From JBAMOY01 sp037071015 (GTDB lineage: Bacteria > Bacillota_I > Bacilli_A > RF39 > UBA660), in NCBI GenBank assembly GCA_037071015.1, contig JBAMOY010000001.1:1116001-1180000 (forward strand): DNA of 64,000 nt, written 5' to 3'. The number at the start of each line of letters is the position of its first letter. Position 1 is the stretch's first letter. The notes beneath the pieces are model-generated. The model did no database searches and was not told the DNA's origin. It worked only from the letters and a program-made list of their open reading frames with translations. Of the stretch, positions 26,124 to 35,215 are shown in pieces. The translations under genes were made by a program, and so were the position numbers.

Positions 26124-26975
26124 ATGATTGTTAACATGGATGAGATGCTGCAAAAAGCCCGCAAAGGAAATTATGCTGTTCCACATTTTAATATTAATAA
26201 TTTAGAATGGACTCGCTTTATTTTAGAGGAATGTCAGAAATATAATAGTCCTGTTATCCTTGGAGTTAGTGAGGGAGCTATTAAATATATGGGTGGATAT
26301 TTTACTGTTACCAATCTAGTTAAATCTTTAGTGAAAGATTTAAAAATAACAGTACCAGTAGCTATTCATTTAGATCATGGTTCAAGTGTTATAAGTTGTA
26401 TTTCTGCTATCGATGCTGGTTTTACATCGGTGATGATTGATGCTTCTAAGTATTCATTAGAAGAAAACATAAAAATAACACAAGAAGTAGTGGAATATGC
26501 TCATAATCGTGGTATTACTGTTGAAGCAGAAGTAGGACATATTGGTGGCACAGAAGATACCATCGTTGCCGATATTGCATATGCTAAAATTGAAGACTGT
26601 GAAAAATTAGTAAAGCAAACTAATATTGATTTTTTAGCTCCAGCGCTAGGCAGTGTTCATGGTTTATATAAGGGTGATCCATGCATTGATTTTAATCGTA
26701 TGCAAGAGATAAATAATATAATTAAAAGACCACTCGTATTACACGGTGGTACGGGTTTATCCGATGAAATTATAAAAAAAGCTATTGCTAATGGTATTTG
26801 CAAAATAAATATTAATACGGAACTTCAAATTGCTTGGTCAAAAGCAGTGCGAGAGTTTTTAATTCAAGATAATAATGAATACGATCCACGACGAATTATT
26901 CGAAGTGGAGAAATTGCCATTAAAAAGGCAATAGAACATAAAATTTTATTATTTAAAAGTGATCAAAAAGCATAA
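26124..26975 (+). CDS. fba: Class II fructose-1,6-bisphosphate aldolase
   Basis: Zinc-dependent glycolytic/gluconeogenic aldolase. 283 residues with the metal and substrate motifs AIHLDHGSS near residue 86, EAEVGHIGG, LGSVHGLYKG and LVLHGGTGLS, and INTELQIAW near the phosphate site. Placed just before murA, as fbaA stands near murAB in B. subtilis. An in-frame ATG four codons downstream is a less likely start. Confidence 0.93.
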   Translation: MIVNMDEMLQKARKGNYAVPHFNINNLEWTRFILEECQKYNSPVILGVSEGAIKYMGGYFTVTNLVKSLVKDLKITVPVAIHLDHGSSVISCISAIDAGFTSVMIDASKYSLEENIKITQEVVEYAHNRGITVEAEVGHIGGTEDTIVADIAYAKIEDCEKLVKQTNIDFLAPALGSVHGLYKGDPCIDFNRMQEINNIIKRPLVLHGGTGLSDEIIKKAIANGICKININTELQIAWSKAVREFLIQDNNEYDPRRIIRSGEIAIKKAIEHKILLFKSDQKA

Positions 26976-27024
26976 ACACCAAAAAAGGCTAATGACATAT
27001 TAATATAGTAGGGAGTATGGTATT

Positions 27025-28284
27025 ATGAAACAAATAAAAATCAAAGGCGGAAATCAATTGACAGGAACAATAAGAATTAGTGGTGCTAAAAATAGTGCCG
27101 TTGCTTTAGTTCCAGCATCACTTTTATCAGATGATGAAGTAACAATTGATAATATACCAAATATATCTGATATTAATGTTTTAAATGAAATTTTAGAATA
27201 TTTAGGAGCTACAGTCTCTAGGGAAAGTGAATTAATGAAGATAGATCCTAGAACTATTGTTAATCGCGAAATTCCTGAGCCTATATCTAGTAAATTACGA
27301 GCTTCTTATTATTTTATGTCAGCTTTATTAGGAAAATTTCATCATGTAGAAATGTATTTTCCAGGCGGTTGTAAAATAGGAGCTCGTCCAATTGATCAAA
27401 CCTTAAAGGCTTTCCGTCAACTAGGAGCAACCGTCTTTGAAGACAACAATAAATATATAATTGATGCAGAAGAGTTGCATGGTGCTCATATATACTTAGA
27501 TATGCCAAGTGTTGGTGCCACCATTAATACAATGTTAGTTGCAGTCAAAGCCAATGGCAAAACTATTATTGAAAATGCGGCGAAGGAACCAGAAATAGTT
27601 AATGTTGCGACCTTTTTAAATAATATGGGAGCTAAAATCAGTGGGGCGGGAACTAGTGAGATTGTTATAAAGGGTGTTGATAAATTAGGAAAATGTTATA
27701 TGGAAGTAATACCCGATCGTATTGAAGCTGGGACTTATATTATTGCAGGTGCCTTAGTTGGACATAATCTAAAAATCGATAATATAATTCCAGAGCATGT
27801 TGAAACATTGTTAATGAAATTAAAAGAACTAGGTGTAGGTTTAGAAATTGGTGCTGATTATGTAATTGTAACTGCTAATGATAATTACCATCACATAAAT
27901 GTGAAAACTTTAGGTTATCCGGGTTTTCCTACTGATTTACAACAACCTCTTACTACGTTATTAACTCAATGTCATGGTACATCTAATTTAGAGGAAACAA
28001 TATATGAAAATCGTTTCCAGAATGTCAAATATTTAAATAAAATGGGTGCTGATATAACCATAAGTAAAGCAGGTAATAAAATAAAAATTGTAGGACCTAC
28101 ACCATTAACTGGAAAAAAGGTTAATGCTACTGATTTACGTGCCGGAGCATGTTTAATATTAGCAGCACTAAAAGCTGAGGGAACAACTATAATATCCGAT
28201 ATTGAACATGTCCTTAGAGGTTATGAAAATATAATTACAAAATTGCAAAATGTTGGAGCTAATATAAAACTAGAGGAAAAGTAA
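27025..28284 (+). CDS. murA: UDP-N-acetylglucosamine 1-carboxyvinyltransferase
   Basis: First committed step of peptidoglycan synthesis, target of fosfomycin. 419 residues; the catalytic cysteine is kept in YFPGGCKIGARPIDQ near residue 115, and RISGAKNSAVALVPA, IPDRIEAGTYIIAGAL and ATDLRAGACLILAAL are typical. Because the Cys is not Asp, intrinsic fosfomycin resistance by that route is not expected. The position next to fba suggests orthology with MurAB/MurZ. Confidence 0.95.
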   Translation: MKQIKIKGGNQLTGTIRISGAKNSAVALVPASLLSDDEVTIDNIPNISDINVLNEILEYLGATVSRESELMKIDPRTIVNREIPEPISSKLRASYYFMSALLGKFHHVEMYFPGGCKIGARPIDQTLKAFRQLGATVFEDNNKYIIDAEELHGAHIYLDMPSVGATINTMLVAVKANGKTIIENAAKEPEIVNVATFLNNMGAKISGAGTSEIVIKGVDKLGKCYMEVIPDRIEAGTYIIAGALVGHNLKIDNIIPEHVETLLMKLKELGVGLEIGADYVIVTANDNYHHINVKTLGYPGFPTDLQQPLTTLLTQCHGTSNLEETIYENRFQNVKYLNKMGADITISKAGNKIKIVGPTPLTGKKVNATDLRAGACLILAALKAEGTTIISDIEHVLRGYENIITKLQNVGANIKLEEK

Positions 28285-28313
28285 TAATAAAGTTATTAAA
28301 AAAAAATATAATT

Positions 28314-28343
28314 AAATAGAGATATAATAATCTCTATTTTTTT
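28314..28343 (+). terminator. Intrinsic terminator after murA
   Basis: Stem AAATAGAGAT / ATCTCTATTT with ATAATA loop followed by Ts. Confidence 0.75.
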
Positions 28344-28354
28344 AGAGGTGAAAT

Positions 28355-29065
28355 ATGAGAATAAAAAAATTACTTTTTATTAGTTTAACTGTTTTAGTTG
28401 TTTTCTTAGTCTATTTAAGTACAGTTGATAAAAAAGTTTATTATTTAAATCTAGGCGACTCCATTGCGCTAGGAAAAAATTCTTATAGGGTAAGGGGTAA
28501 GAGCTATGATTATTATATTAAAGAATATTTAAATGAACAAAAAAAATTAGAAAAATTTATTAATGAATTTAATAAGGAAGATTTGCGAATTACGGACTTA
28601 TATAATATGATTGAAGATAATTATAAAATCAATATTAATGGTCATAGTCAAAGCATAAAAAATGCCTTAATTAAAGCTGATGTTGTAACACTTACAGTTG
28701 GCAATGATTCTTTCTATTCAAAGTTGAGTGGTAATTATTCACTAAATGAATTATATGAAATCATCGATGAGTATAAAGAAGATATGGAAAAACTCCTAAT
28801 TTTAATTAAAAAGTATTGTAAAGAAGATATTATTTTACTTGGTTATTATAATCCATATCCTAGTCAAATTTCCCAACAAGCAGTACATTATATAAATAAC
28901 AAAATGAGAGATTTAGCTGCTGAAAATAAGATTCATTATCTTAGTTTAGAAGAGATTATAACAGACAAATTAATCCTTAACCCTAATGATTATCATATGT
29001 CTGATCGGGGTTATCAATATATTGGTGAAGAAATTATAAAAATTATAAAAAAAGATATATTATAG
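28355..29065 (+). CDS. Secreted or anchored SGNH/GDSL hydrolase
   Basis: 236 residues: an N-terminal membrane segment (LLFISLTVLVVFLVYL), then YYLNLGDSIALG (block I with catalytic serine) near residue 32, TLTVGNDSFY (block III GxND) near residue 112 and a C-terminal NDYHMSDRGY giving the Asp-His pair. Family members are lipases, esterases or wall deacetylases; the exact substrate cannot be read from the sequence. It acts outside the membrane. TAGAGGTGAAAT precedes the ATG. Confidence 0.82.
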   Translation: MRIKKLLFISLTVLVVFLVYLSTVDKKVYYLNLGDSIALGKNSYRVRGKSYDYYIKEYLNEQKKLEKFINEFNKEDLRITDLYNMIEDNYKININGHSQSIKNALIKADVVTLTVGNDSFYSKLSGNYSLNELYEIIDEYKEDMEKLLILIKKYCKEDIILLGYYNPYPSQISQQAVHYINNKMRDLAAENKIHYLSLEEIITDKLILNPNDYHMSDRGYQYIGEEIIKIIKKDIL

Positions 29066-29100
29066 ATAAAGTATGATATAATGTTCTAAGGAGGGATAAA

Positions 29101-29745
29101 ATGAGTAACAAAATATTTCCAAAAGTATTTATGTGGATGTTTATTGGCCTTTTGATTTCTTTCGGTACTGGTTATTTTGTTTATAACAATCCTAATATGT
29201 TATATAATATATTCTCCACGAGTATGTATTATATAATTATTATAGTTGAACTATTGATTGTTATATTTTTAAGTGCCCGAATTCAAAAAATGAATCCATT
29301 GACAGCAATGATATCATTCGTTCTATATTCGGTTGTCACAGGCCTAACACTATCAATCGTATTTGTAATGTTTGAAATGTCATCAATTATTTATATATTT
29401 CTAATAACTGCTTTTGTTTTCTTAATTTTTGCTTTATTAGGGTATTTTACAAAGATTGATTTATCTAAATACTCAACTATCTTTTTAATGGGATTATTTG
29501 GTATTATCATCGCAACTATTGTTAATATCTTTTTAAATAATGCAACATTTGATATTATTTTAAGTTGGATTGGTGTGGTATTATTTGTTGGACTAGTAGC
29601 TTATGATATTCAAAAAATTAAAAGATATGGTGAAATCATAGATGATGATAATAAGATAGCTATTATAGGAGCTTTAGATTTATATTTAGATTTTATTAAT
29701 ATTTTTTTACGTTTATTAAACTTATTTGGTAAAAATAAAAACTAG
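29101..29745 (+). CDS. Bax inhibitor-1 / YccA-family membrane protein
   Basis: 214 residues with about seven spans; the segments MNPLTAMISFVLYSVVTGL and VGLVAYDIQKIKRYGE with paired late aspartates (DDDNK, LYLDFINIFLRLL) match the BI-1 family, whose bacterial members such as YetJ are pH-sensitive calcium leak channels. A TATAAT at 29077-29082 suggests its own promoter. AAGGAGGG gives a strong ribosome site. Confidence 0.85.
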   Translation: MSNKIFPKVFMWMFIGLLISFGTGYFVYNNPNMLYNIFSTSMYYIIIIVELLIVIFLSARIQKMNPLTAMISFVLYSVVTGLTLSIVFVMFEMSSIIYIFLITAFVFLIFALLGYFTKIDLSKYSTIFLMGLFGIIIATIVNIFLNNATFDIILSWIGVVLFVGLVAYDIQKIKRYGEIIDDDNKIAIIGALDLYLDFINIFLRLLNLFGKNKN

Positions 29746-29831
29746 TGGTTGCTTTTTTGAAAATATATTGTTATAATAAATAAGCAAAAATTTCTATGGA
29801 ACAAGAGTTTCATGGCGGAAGGAGAGTTACA

Positions 29832-30050
29832 ATGAAATCAGGAATTCATCCAGAATATATGGATACAAAAGTAACATGTGCATGTGGAAATACTTTTACT
29901 GTTAGATCAAATAAAAAAGAATTACACTTAGAAGTTTGTGATAAGTGTCATCCATTCTTTACAGGAGTTCAAGGAAAAGCAATTAAAACTGGACGTGTTG
30001 AAAAATTTAATCGTAAATATGGATTTAATCAGAATAATGAAGAAAAATAA
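29832..30050 (+). CDS. rpmE: 50S ribosomal protein L31, zinc-binding type
   Basis: 72 residues. The two pairs CAC and CDKC with the HPEYMDTKVTCACGN start show the zinc-containing (C+) form. The ATG at 29832 follows GGAAGGAGAGTTACA; an in-frame ATG at 29796 would add 12 residues and is rejected. The zinc transporter upstream of mnmG may help supply its metal. The rho gene that usually precedes rpmE is not here. Confidence 0.94.
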   Translation: MKSGIHPEYMDTKVTCACGNTFTVRSNKKELHLEVCDKCHPFFTGVQGKAIKTGRVEKFNRKYGFNQNNEEK

Positions 30051-30075
30051 TATATTAGATTATATTATTTTTTTT
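30046..30075 (+). terminator. Intrinsic terminator after rpmE
   Basis: Stem AATAATATA / TATATTATT with TTAGAT loop followed by Ts; overlaps the stop codon. Confidence 0.75.
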
Positions 30076-30092
30076 ATGCTAACAGTTCTCAA

Positions 30093-30121
30093 TTTACTTG
30101 TGTAGAGTTTCATGCTATAAT
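30093..30121 (+). promoter_or_regulatory. SigA promoter of asnB
   Basis: TTTACT (30093-30098), 17 bp, TATAAT (30116-30121), 42 bp before the start codon. Confidence 0.65.
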
Positions 30122-30162
30122 AATTTATATATTGATATCAAGACTAGAAAAGAGGAAACTAC

Positions 30163-31998
30163 ATGTGTGGAATAACTGGTTTTATTAATAAAAATTCAAA
30201 AACTAAAAAAGAAAAAATCTTGAAAAATATGTTAAATAGAATTGTTCACCGTGGGCCTGATAGTATGGGAATATATGTTGATGAAGAAGTTGCTCTAGGT
30301 TTTAGAAGATTGAGCATTATTGATCTAAAGGGTGGTAATCAGCCTATATATAATGAAAAAAAAGATAAAGCCATTTTATTTAATGGAGAAATATATAATT
30401 TTCAAGAATTGCGTCAAGAATTAATTGAAAAAGGTCATAAATTTACTACTAAAACCGATACAGAAACGATTCTTCATGGGTTTGAAGAATATGGCGAAAG
30501 AATTGTTGACAAATTAAGAGGTATGTTTACCTTTGTTATTTGGGATATAAATAAAAAAGAATTATTTGGTGCTAGGGATCCTTTCGGAATCAAGCCTTTT
30601 TACTATGCTAGTATGGGTGATACTTTCATGTTTGGTTCTGAAATAAAAAGCTTTTTAGATCACCCTGATTTTAAAAAAGAACTAAATAAAGAGGCTCTAC
30701 GCCCCTATTTAACATTTCAATATTCAGTTTTACCAGAAACATTTTTTAAAGGCGTATACAAGTTAGAACCAGGTCATTGTTTTACAATAAAAAAAGGTAA
30801 ATTGAAAATAAAAGAATATTATGACACCATTTTTAATGCCAAAGACAAACGTATAGATGAATATGTTGAAGACATTGCTAGCGAGGTAAAAAAGTCAGTA
30901 GAATATCATAAAATCAGTGATGTTAAAGTAGGTTCCTTTTTATCAGGTGGTGTTGATTCTAGTTATATTACCAATTGTTTAATGCCGGATGAAACTTTTT
31001 CAGTTGGTTTTAAAAATAAAGGTTTTAGTGAAGTTGATCATGCTAAGGATTTATCTAAAATATTAAAAATTAAAAACTTTAGTAAGATTATTACACCAGA
31101 TGAATTTTTCAAGGAAGTGAAAAATATTCAATACTATTCCGATGAACCGCATGCTAATTTGTCAGCAGTTCCATTATATTTCTTATCACGATTAGCAAAG
31201 GAGCACGTTACTGTGGTTTTGTCAGGCGAAGGAGCTGACGAACTTTTTGGTGGTTACGATTCTTATTTTGTTTCCTCATTAGATAGTAAATATCGTAAAA
31301 TCCCTAAATTTATTAGATATCCTTTAGGTAAAATAAGTCAGAAATTACCAAAATTTCACGGACGTAATTTTTTGACAAAAAATGGTTTACCGGTGGAAGA
31401 TTATTATATAGGGCAAGCAATGGTTTTTAATGAAAATGAAGCTAAACATATTGTCCAGGATGATTATCAACATACTAAAACAGTTAAACAAATTACGAAA
31501 CCTTTCTTTGATAAGGTTAAGGATAAAGATGATTTAACAAAAATGCAATATCTGGATATGCATCTATGGCTTCCGCAAGATATTTTATTAAAAGCAGATA
31601 AGATGACAATGGCACATTCTTTAGAATTACGTGTACCATTTCTTGACCGAGAGGTTATGAATTTGGCACGTAAGATTCCAACCAAATATAAATTACAAAA
31701 CAATACAACTAAATATGTATTTCGTCAGGCAGCTTATAAAATTTTACCAGAAGAATGGGCAAAGCGACCAAAAAAAGGTTTTCCGGTTCCATTCGCTAAG
31801 TGGATTTTAGATAAAAAGTATTATAACAAAGTAAAAACCGTTTTTAGCGAAAATTATGTCAATGAATTTTTTGACCAAGCTCAAGTTTTAAATTTGTTGG
31901 AAGAGCATTATAAAGGTCATAAAAATAATGGCCGTAAGATTTGGACAATATATGCCTTCTTATTATGGTATAAAGTTTATTTTATTGGTGAAAATTAG
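30163..31998 (+). CDS. asnB: Asparagine synthase (glutamine-hydrolysing)
   Basis: Makes asparagine from aspartate, glutamine and ATP. 611 residues: N-terminal Ntn amidotransferase domain starting MCGITGFI with the catalytic Cys2 exposed after Met removal, LFNGEIYNF and GARDPFGIKPFYYA; then the synthetase domain with the PP-loop SFLSGGVDSSYI near residue 265 and LSGEGADELFGGY. The family also includes AsnO-type enzymes that amidate peptidoglycan or other carboxylates, so the substrate is less certain than the fold. Confidence 0.92.
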   Translation: MCGITGFINKNSKTKKEKILKNMLNRIVHRGPDSMGIYVDEEVALGFRRLSIIDLKGGNQPIYNEKKDKAILFNGEIYNFQELRQELIEKGHKFTTKTDTETILHGFEEYGERIVDKLRGMFTFVIWDINKKELFGARDPFGIKPFYYASMGDTFMFGSEIKSFLDHPDFKKELNKEALRPYLTFQYSVLPETFFKGVYKLEPGHCFTIKKGKLKIKEYYDTIFNAKDKRIDEYVEDIASEVKKSVEYHKISDVKVGSFLSGGVDSSYITNCLMPDETFSVGFKNKGFSEVDHAKDLSKILKIKNFSKIITPDEFFKEVKNIQYYSDEPHANLSAVPLYFLSRLAKEHVTVVLSGEGADELFGGYDSYFVSSLDSKYRKIPKFIRYPLGKISQKLPKFHGRNFLTKNGLPVEDYYIGQAMVFNENEAKHIVQDDYQHTKTVKQITKPFFDKVKDKDDLTKMQYLDMHLWLPQDILLKADKMTMAHSLELRVPFLDREVMNLARKIPTKYKLQNNTTKYVFRQAAYKILPEEWAKRPKKGFPVPFAKWILDKKYYNKVKTVFSENYVNEFFDQAQVLNLLEEHYKGHKNNGRKIWTIYAFLLWYKVYFIGEN

Positions 31999-32016
31999 CT
32001 TTAGAGCTAGTTTTTA
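31991..32016 (+). terminator. Intrinsic terminator after asnB
   Basis: Stem AAATTAGCT / AGCTAGTTT (one G-U) with TTAG loop followed by Ts; overlaps the stop codon. Confidence 0.7.
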
Positions 32017-32031
32017 TTTTGTTTACTTTAG

Positions 32032-32060
32032 TTTACATTAAGACCTAAAAATGATACAAT
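32032..32060 (+). promoter_or_regulatory. SigA promoter of the racemase operon
   Basis: TTTACA (32032-32037), 17 bp, TACAAT (32055-32060), about 30 bp before the racemase start. Confidence 0.65.
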
Positions 32061-32090
32061 TTATTTATAAAAGAATCGAGGTGACCAAGT

Positions 32091-33278
32091 TTGTATCGTA
32101 AAACTTATATTGAAATAAATTTGGATGATTTAGCTAGTAATGTCAATAATATAATTAATACATACCATGATTATAATTATTATTTTGGTGTTGTAAAAGG
32201 AAATGCTTACGGGCATGGTGAATACATTGTTAATACTTTGATAGATAGTGGTATTAACTATTTAGCAGTATCCTCACTAGAAGAAGCAATTAAGATTAGA
32301 AACTTTAATCAAGATATACCAATTTTGTGTTTAGAACCAATCGATTTAGAATTTATAGATGAAGTTATAAAGTACAATGTTACTTTAACTGTTCATGATT
32401 TAGAGTATTTTAGCAATTTAAATGTTATTGAATTAGATAAAATTGTAAAATTCCATATAAAAATTGATTCAGGGATGCATCGTTTAGGGATTGATAATAA
32501 GAATGATTTGGAAAAAATAGTAACTTTGGCACAAAAAAATATATGTCTAGAGTTAGAAGGAATTTACACTCATTTAGCAACATTAGGACGAAGTGATAAA
32601 TATTGGGATCTTCAAGTTAATAATTTTGTTGATATTACTTCAGTAATTAATTTAAGTGATATTAAAATTGTTCATATAAGTAGTAGTTCATCATTAGAAA
32701 ATCATCCTAAAATACCTTTTTGTAATGGAGTAAGATTAGGAATTATGATGTATGGTTTTTCCTCTATACCTGTATTTACGAATAATTGGAAAAGTAAGTT
32801 ACGCCAATTTAAAGCCCTTTATCGAATTAAAAAATATCATATTAGCAAAACTTACGAAAGATCTTCTATAATTTTAAAACCATGTTTTTCTTTGTATAGT
32901 TCAGTTATGCAAATAAAAAAATTAAAAAAAGGAGATTTCGTTGGTTATGGAGCTACTTATATAGCAGAACAAGATGTTTCAGTGGCGGTTGTGCCAGTCG
33001 GATATGCTGATGGCATTAATAAAAAGAGTAAGGGACGACAGGTTATAATTAGAAATAAATCATATCCAATTATTGGCACTATCAGCATGGGGATGATGTC
33101 AGTTAAAGTTGACAATAGTATTCAAGTTGGCGATTTAGTTACAATTATTAATCCCAAAAATATTCGTAATTCGGCGAGTTATATAGGGACCAATGTTTAT
33201 GAATTGTTAACGAATTTTAGCCCATTAATTCCAAGAGTATACATTAAAAATAAAGAGGTGATTCACATTGAAGAATAA
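32091..33278 (+). CDS. alr: Alanine-racemase-fold PLP amino-acid racemase
   Basis: 395 residues. The PLP lysine lies in FGVVKGNAYGHGEY (usual VKANAYGHG), the phosphate-binding arginine in NGVRLGIMMYG, and the second catalytic tyrosine in DFVGYGATY. The late motif reads GTISMGMMSV instead of the common G..CMD.. form, so the Cys-Met-Asp triple is Ser-Met-Gly. TTG is the only sensible start, after CGAGGTGACCAAGT, and matches the family N-terminus YRKTYIEINLDDL. It overlaps the D-aspartate-ligase-like gene by 11 bases, so its D-amino-acid product may feed that enzyme. Alanine is the default substrate; another amino acid is possible. Confidence 0.8.
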   Translation: MYRKTYIEINLDDLASNVNNIINTYHDYNYYFGVVKGNAYGHGEYIVNTLIDSGINYLAVSSLEEAIKIRNFNQDIPILCLEPIDLEFIDEVIKYNVTLTVHDLEYFSNLNVIELDKIVKFHIKIDSGMHRLGIDNKNDLEKIVTLAQKNICLELEGIYTHLATLGRSDKYWDLQVNNFVDITSVINLSDIKIVHISSSSSLENHPKIPFCNGVRLGIMMYGFSSIPVFTNNWKSKLRQFKALYRIKKYHISKTYERSSIILKPCFSLYSSVMQIKKLKKGDFVGYGATYIAEQDVSVAVVPVGYADGINKKSKGRQVIIRNKSYPIIGTISMGMMSVKVDNSIQVGDLVTIINPKNIRNSASYIGTNVYELLTNFSPLIPRVYIKNKEVIHIEE

Positions 33279-34491
33279 GCTAGATTTTGATTTAGTAATT
33301 CTAGGGACAGACATTAACGCCTATTATATGGCTAGATGCTATCATGAAAAATATCATCGCCAAGCTCATTTAATTGGAAAAGAGCCTATGAATTTTACGC
33401 GATTTAGTAATATCGTTACTATTGAATATGATCATGATTTATGGACAAAAGATGCTTTTCTAAAGAGATTAAAAGATTATGCTCAAAATCATGAAGAAAA
33501 ACCTTTAATGTTGGTAGCATCTAATGATTTCTATGTTCGCTTAATAGCAGAAAATAAGCGGATTTTAAGTAAATATTACCAATTTAATTATCCTAAGTTG
33601 AGTATTGTTAATAATGTTTTGTTAAAAGATCAGTTTTACGAGGCCTATCGTAGTTCTAATTTAGATATGCCTAAGACTTTTATATATTCATGCCAGGAAA
33701 AAAATAAATTACCTAAAGATTTACTTTATCCTTTGATATTAAAACCAGGTAATGGTGTTAGTTATTATCACCACAAATTTGAACATCAACATAAAGTATA
33801 TAAAATAAAAGATTTATCGGAATTAAAAACTATCATAAAAAGAATTGAAAAATCCGGTTATCGCGATAATTTAATTATTCAGGAATTTATTCCTGGAGAT
33901 GATTCCAATTTGTTTGATGCTATTTTCTATTGTAATAGCAAAGGTAAAGCAGAATTAGCCACCTTTGCTCAGATTGGATTGCAAGAACATACACCAACCG
34001 GAATTGGTAACTGTACAGTATTAGTAAATGGTTATAGTGAATATGGCAACATAGATGTAACGGTTGAACAATTAAAAAAATTTTTAGAGAAAATAAAATA
34101 TACAGGTTTTGCGGAGTTTGATTTAAAATATGATCCCCGAGATCATAAGTATAAAGTATTAGAGATAAATCCTCGTCAAGCTCGGAGTAGTTATTACTTG
34201 ACAGCTTTAGGTCACAATTTAATTGAATATTTAGCTGAGGATTTATTTTGTAATAAGGAAAGAAAATTTAAATTACTTAAAGAAAAAATCGTTTTAAGCT
34301 TTGTACCAATGACAATAATCAAAAAATATGTACAAAATCCATTATTAAAGACAGAAATTTTATACTTATATCAACAAAAAAAATATGTTGATCCACTTAA
34401 ATATAAAGGCGATAAAAATATTAAAAGAAAATTATATTTAGTATTCCGTAAATATAATTATATGAGAAAATATAAAAATAATATATGGTAG
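33268..34491 (+). CDS. ATP-grasp ligase resembling D-aspartate ligase (Asl)
   Basis: 407 residues. The ATP-grasp core shows the binding lysine in YPLILKPGNGVSYY near residue 160, IIQEFIPGDDSN near residue 210 and the metal-binding end EFDLKYDPRDHKYKVLEINP near residue 300. As I recall it, E. faecium Asl, which adds D-Asp to the lysine side chain of the peptidoglycan stem, shares the same order and several stretches (FIPGDDSN, YTGFA.FD.KYDPRD, EIN.RQ.RSS). The start overlaps the racemase gene, linking D-amino acid production to its use. Function as a cross-bridge enzyme is inferred from this similarity and context. Confidence 0.72.
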   Translation: MKNKLDFDLVILGTDINAYYMARCYHEKYHRQAHLIGKEPMNFTRFSNIVTIEYDHDLWTKDAFLKRLKDYAQNHEEKPLMLVASNDFYVRLIAENKRILSKYYQFNYPKLSIVNNVLLKDQFYEAYRSSNLDMPKTFIYSCQEKNKLPKDLLYPLILKPGNGVSYYHHKFEHQHKVYKIKDLSELKTIIKRIEKSGYRDNLIIQEFIPGDDSNLFDAIFYCNSKGKAELATFAQIGLQEHTPTGIGNCTVLVNGYSEYGNIDVTVEQLKKFLEKIKYTGFAEFDLKYDPRDHKYKVLEINPRQARSSYYLTALGHNLIEYLAEDLFCNKERKFKLLKEKIVLSFVPMTIIKKYVQNPLLKTEILYLYQQKKYVDPLKYKGDKNIKRKLYLVFRKYNYMRKYKNNIW

Positions 34492-34498
34492 GTGAAAT

Positions 34499-34945
34499 AT
34501 GAAGATTGGAATTGCCAATGATCATCATGGATATAAATTAAAATGCAAATTAAGAGATTATCTAGAAAAGAAAAATTATCAAGTTATCGACTATGGTTCA
34601 GATAATGAGGAAACTGTTGATTACCCGGATTATGCTTTTAAAATTGGCAGAGGGGTAGCACACAAACAGATTGATTATGGTATTTTAATTTGTGGGTCAG
34701 GGATTGGAATGAGTATTGCTTGTAATAAAGTAGCTGGAGCTAGATGCGCTAAAGTTAATAATAAGAAAGAAGCATATTTGACTAGAAATGATAATAATGC
34801 AAATGTTATAGCTATCAGCGAGCAGTTATCATTTATGCAAGCTAAAAAAATTATTTGTACTTTTATCAATACTAAATATTCTAATTTAGAGCGTCATAAT
34901 CGCCGTTTACAAAAAATAGATAGTTATAAAACAAATGAGTATTAA
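34499..34945 (+). CDS. rpiB: Ribose-5-phosphate isomerase B
   Basis: 148 residues; MKIGIANDHHGYKLKCKLRDY at the start, the VDYPDYAFKIG segment and the catalytic cysteine in GILICGSGIGMSIACNK near residue 65. Interconverts ribose-5- and ribulose-5-phosphate; related LacA/B or allose isomerases cannot be excluded. The end overlaps the next gene by 11 bases. Confidence 0.9.
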   Translation: MKIGIANDHHGYKLKCKLRDYLEKKNYQVIDYGSDNEETVDYPDYAFKIGRGVAHKQIDYGILICGSGIGMSIACNKVAGARCAKVNNKKEAYLTRNDNNANVIAISEQLSFMQAKKIICTFINTKYSNLERHNRRLQKIDSYKTNEY

Positions 34946-35135
34946 AGCAATAATTTACTGTGTTGTTGTTCCATTAATCATTTGGATTTTGGAAAGTATT
35001 GATATCAATAAAATTTTTAAAAAGAATCGCCCTGTGCAAGCCACTTTATTTTACCTAGTAATATGTCTTTGTCTATCCTATTTAGTAGTAAATTTCTTTT
35101 ATGATTTTTTTCTTAACAGTAGAGTTATAGTATAA
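34935..35135 (+). CDS. DUF1146 / YwzB-like small membrane protein
   Basis: 66 residues with two membrane spans (IIYCVVVPLIIWILESI and ATLFYLVICLCLSYLVVNFFYDF) around a conserved NRPVQA turn, matching the YwzB/DUF1146 pattern. In B. subtilis ywzB lies upstream of spoIID, and the same order appears here, which supports the call. Function unknown. Confidence 0.75.
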   Translation: MSIKAIIYCVVVPLIIWILESIDINKIFKKNRPVQATLFYLVICLCLSYLVVNFFYDFFLNSRVIV

Positions 35136-35171
35136 AATCGACATAATATGTATAAAATATTCTATAAAATA

Positions 35172-35204
35172 GAGAATAATATAATATGATATTATTCTTT
35201 TTTT
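35172..35204 (+). terminator. Intrinsic terminator before spoIID
   Basis: Stem GAATAATAT / ATATTATTC (35174-35182 and 35189-35197) followed by a T run; isolates spoIID from the rpiB operon. Confidence 0.7.
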
Positions 35205-35215
35205 ATGGAGGATCT

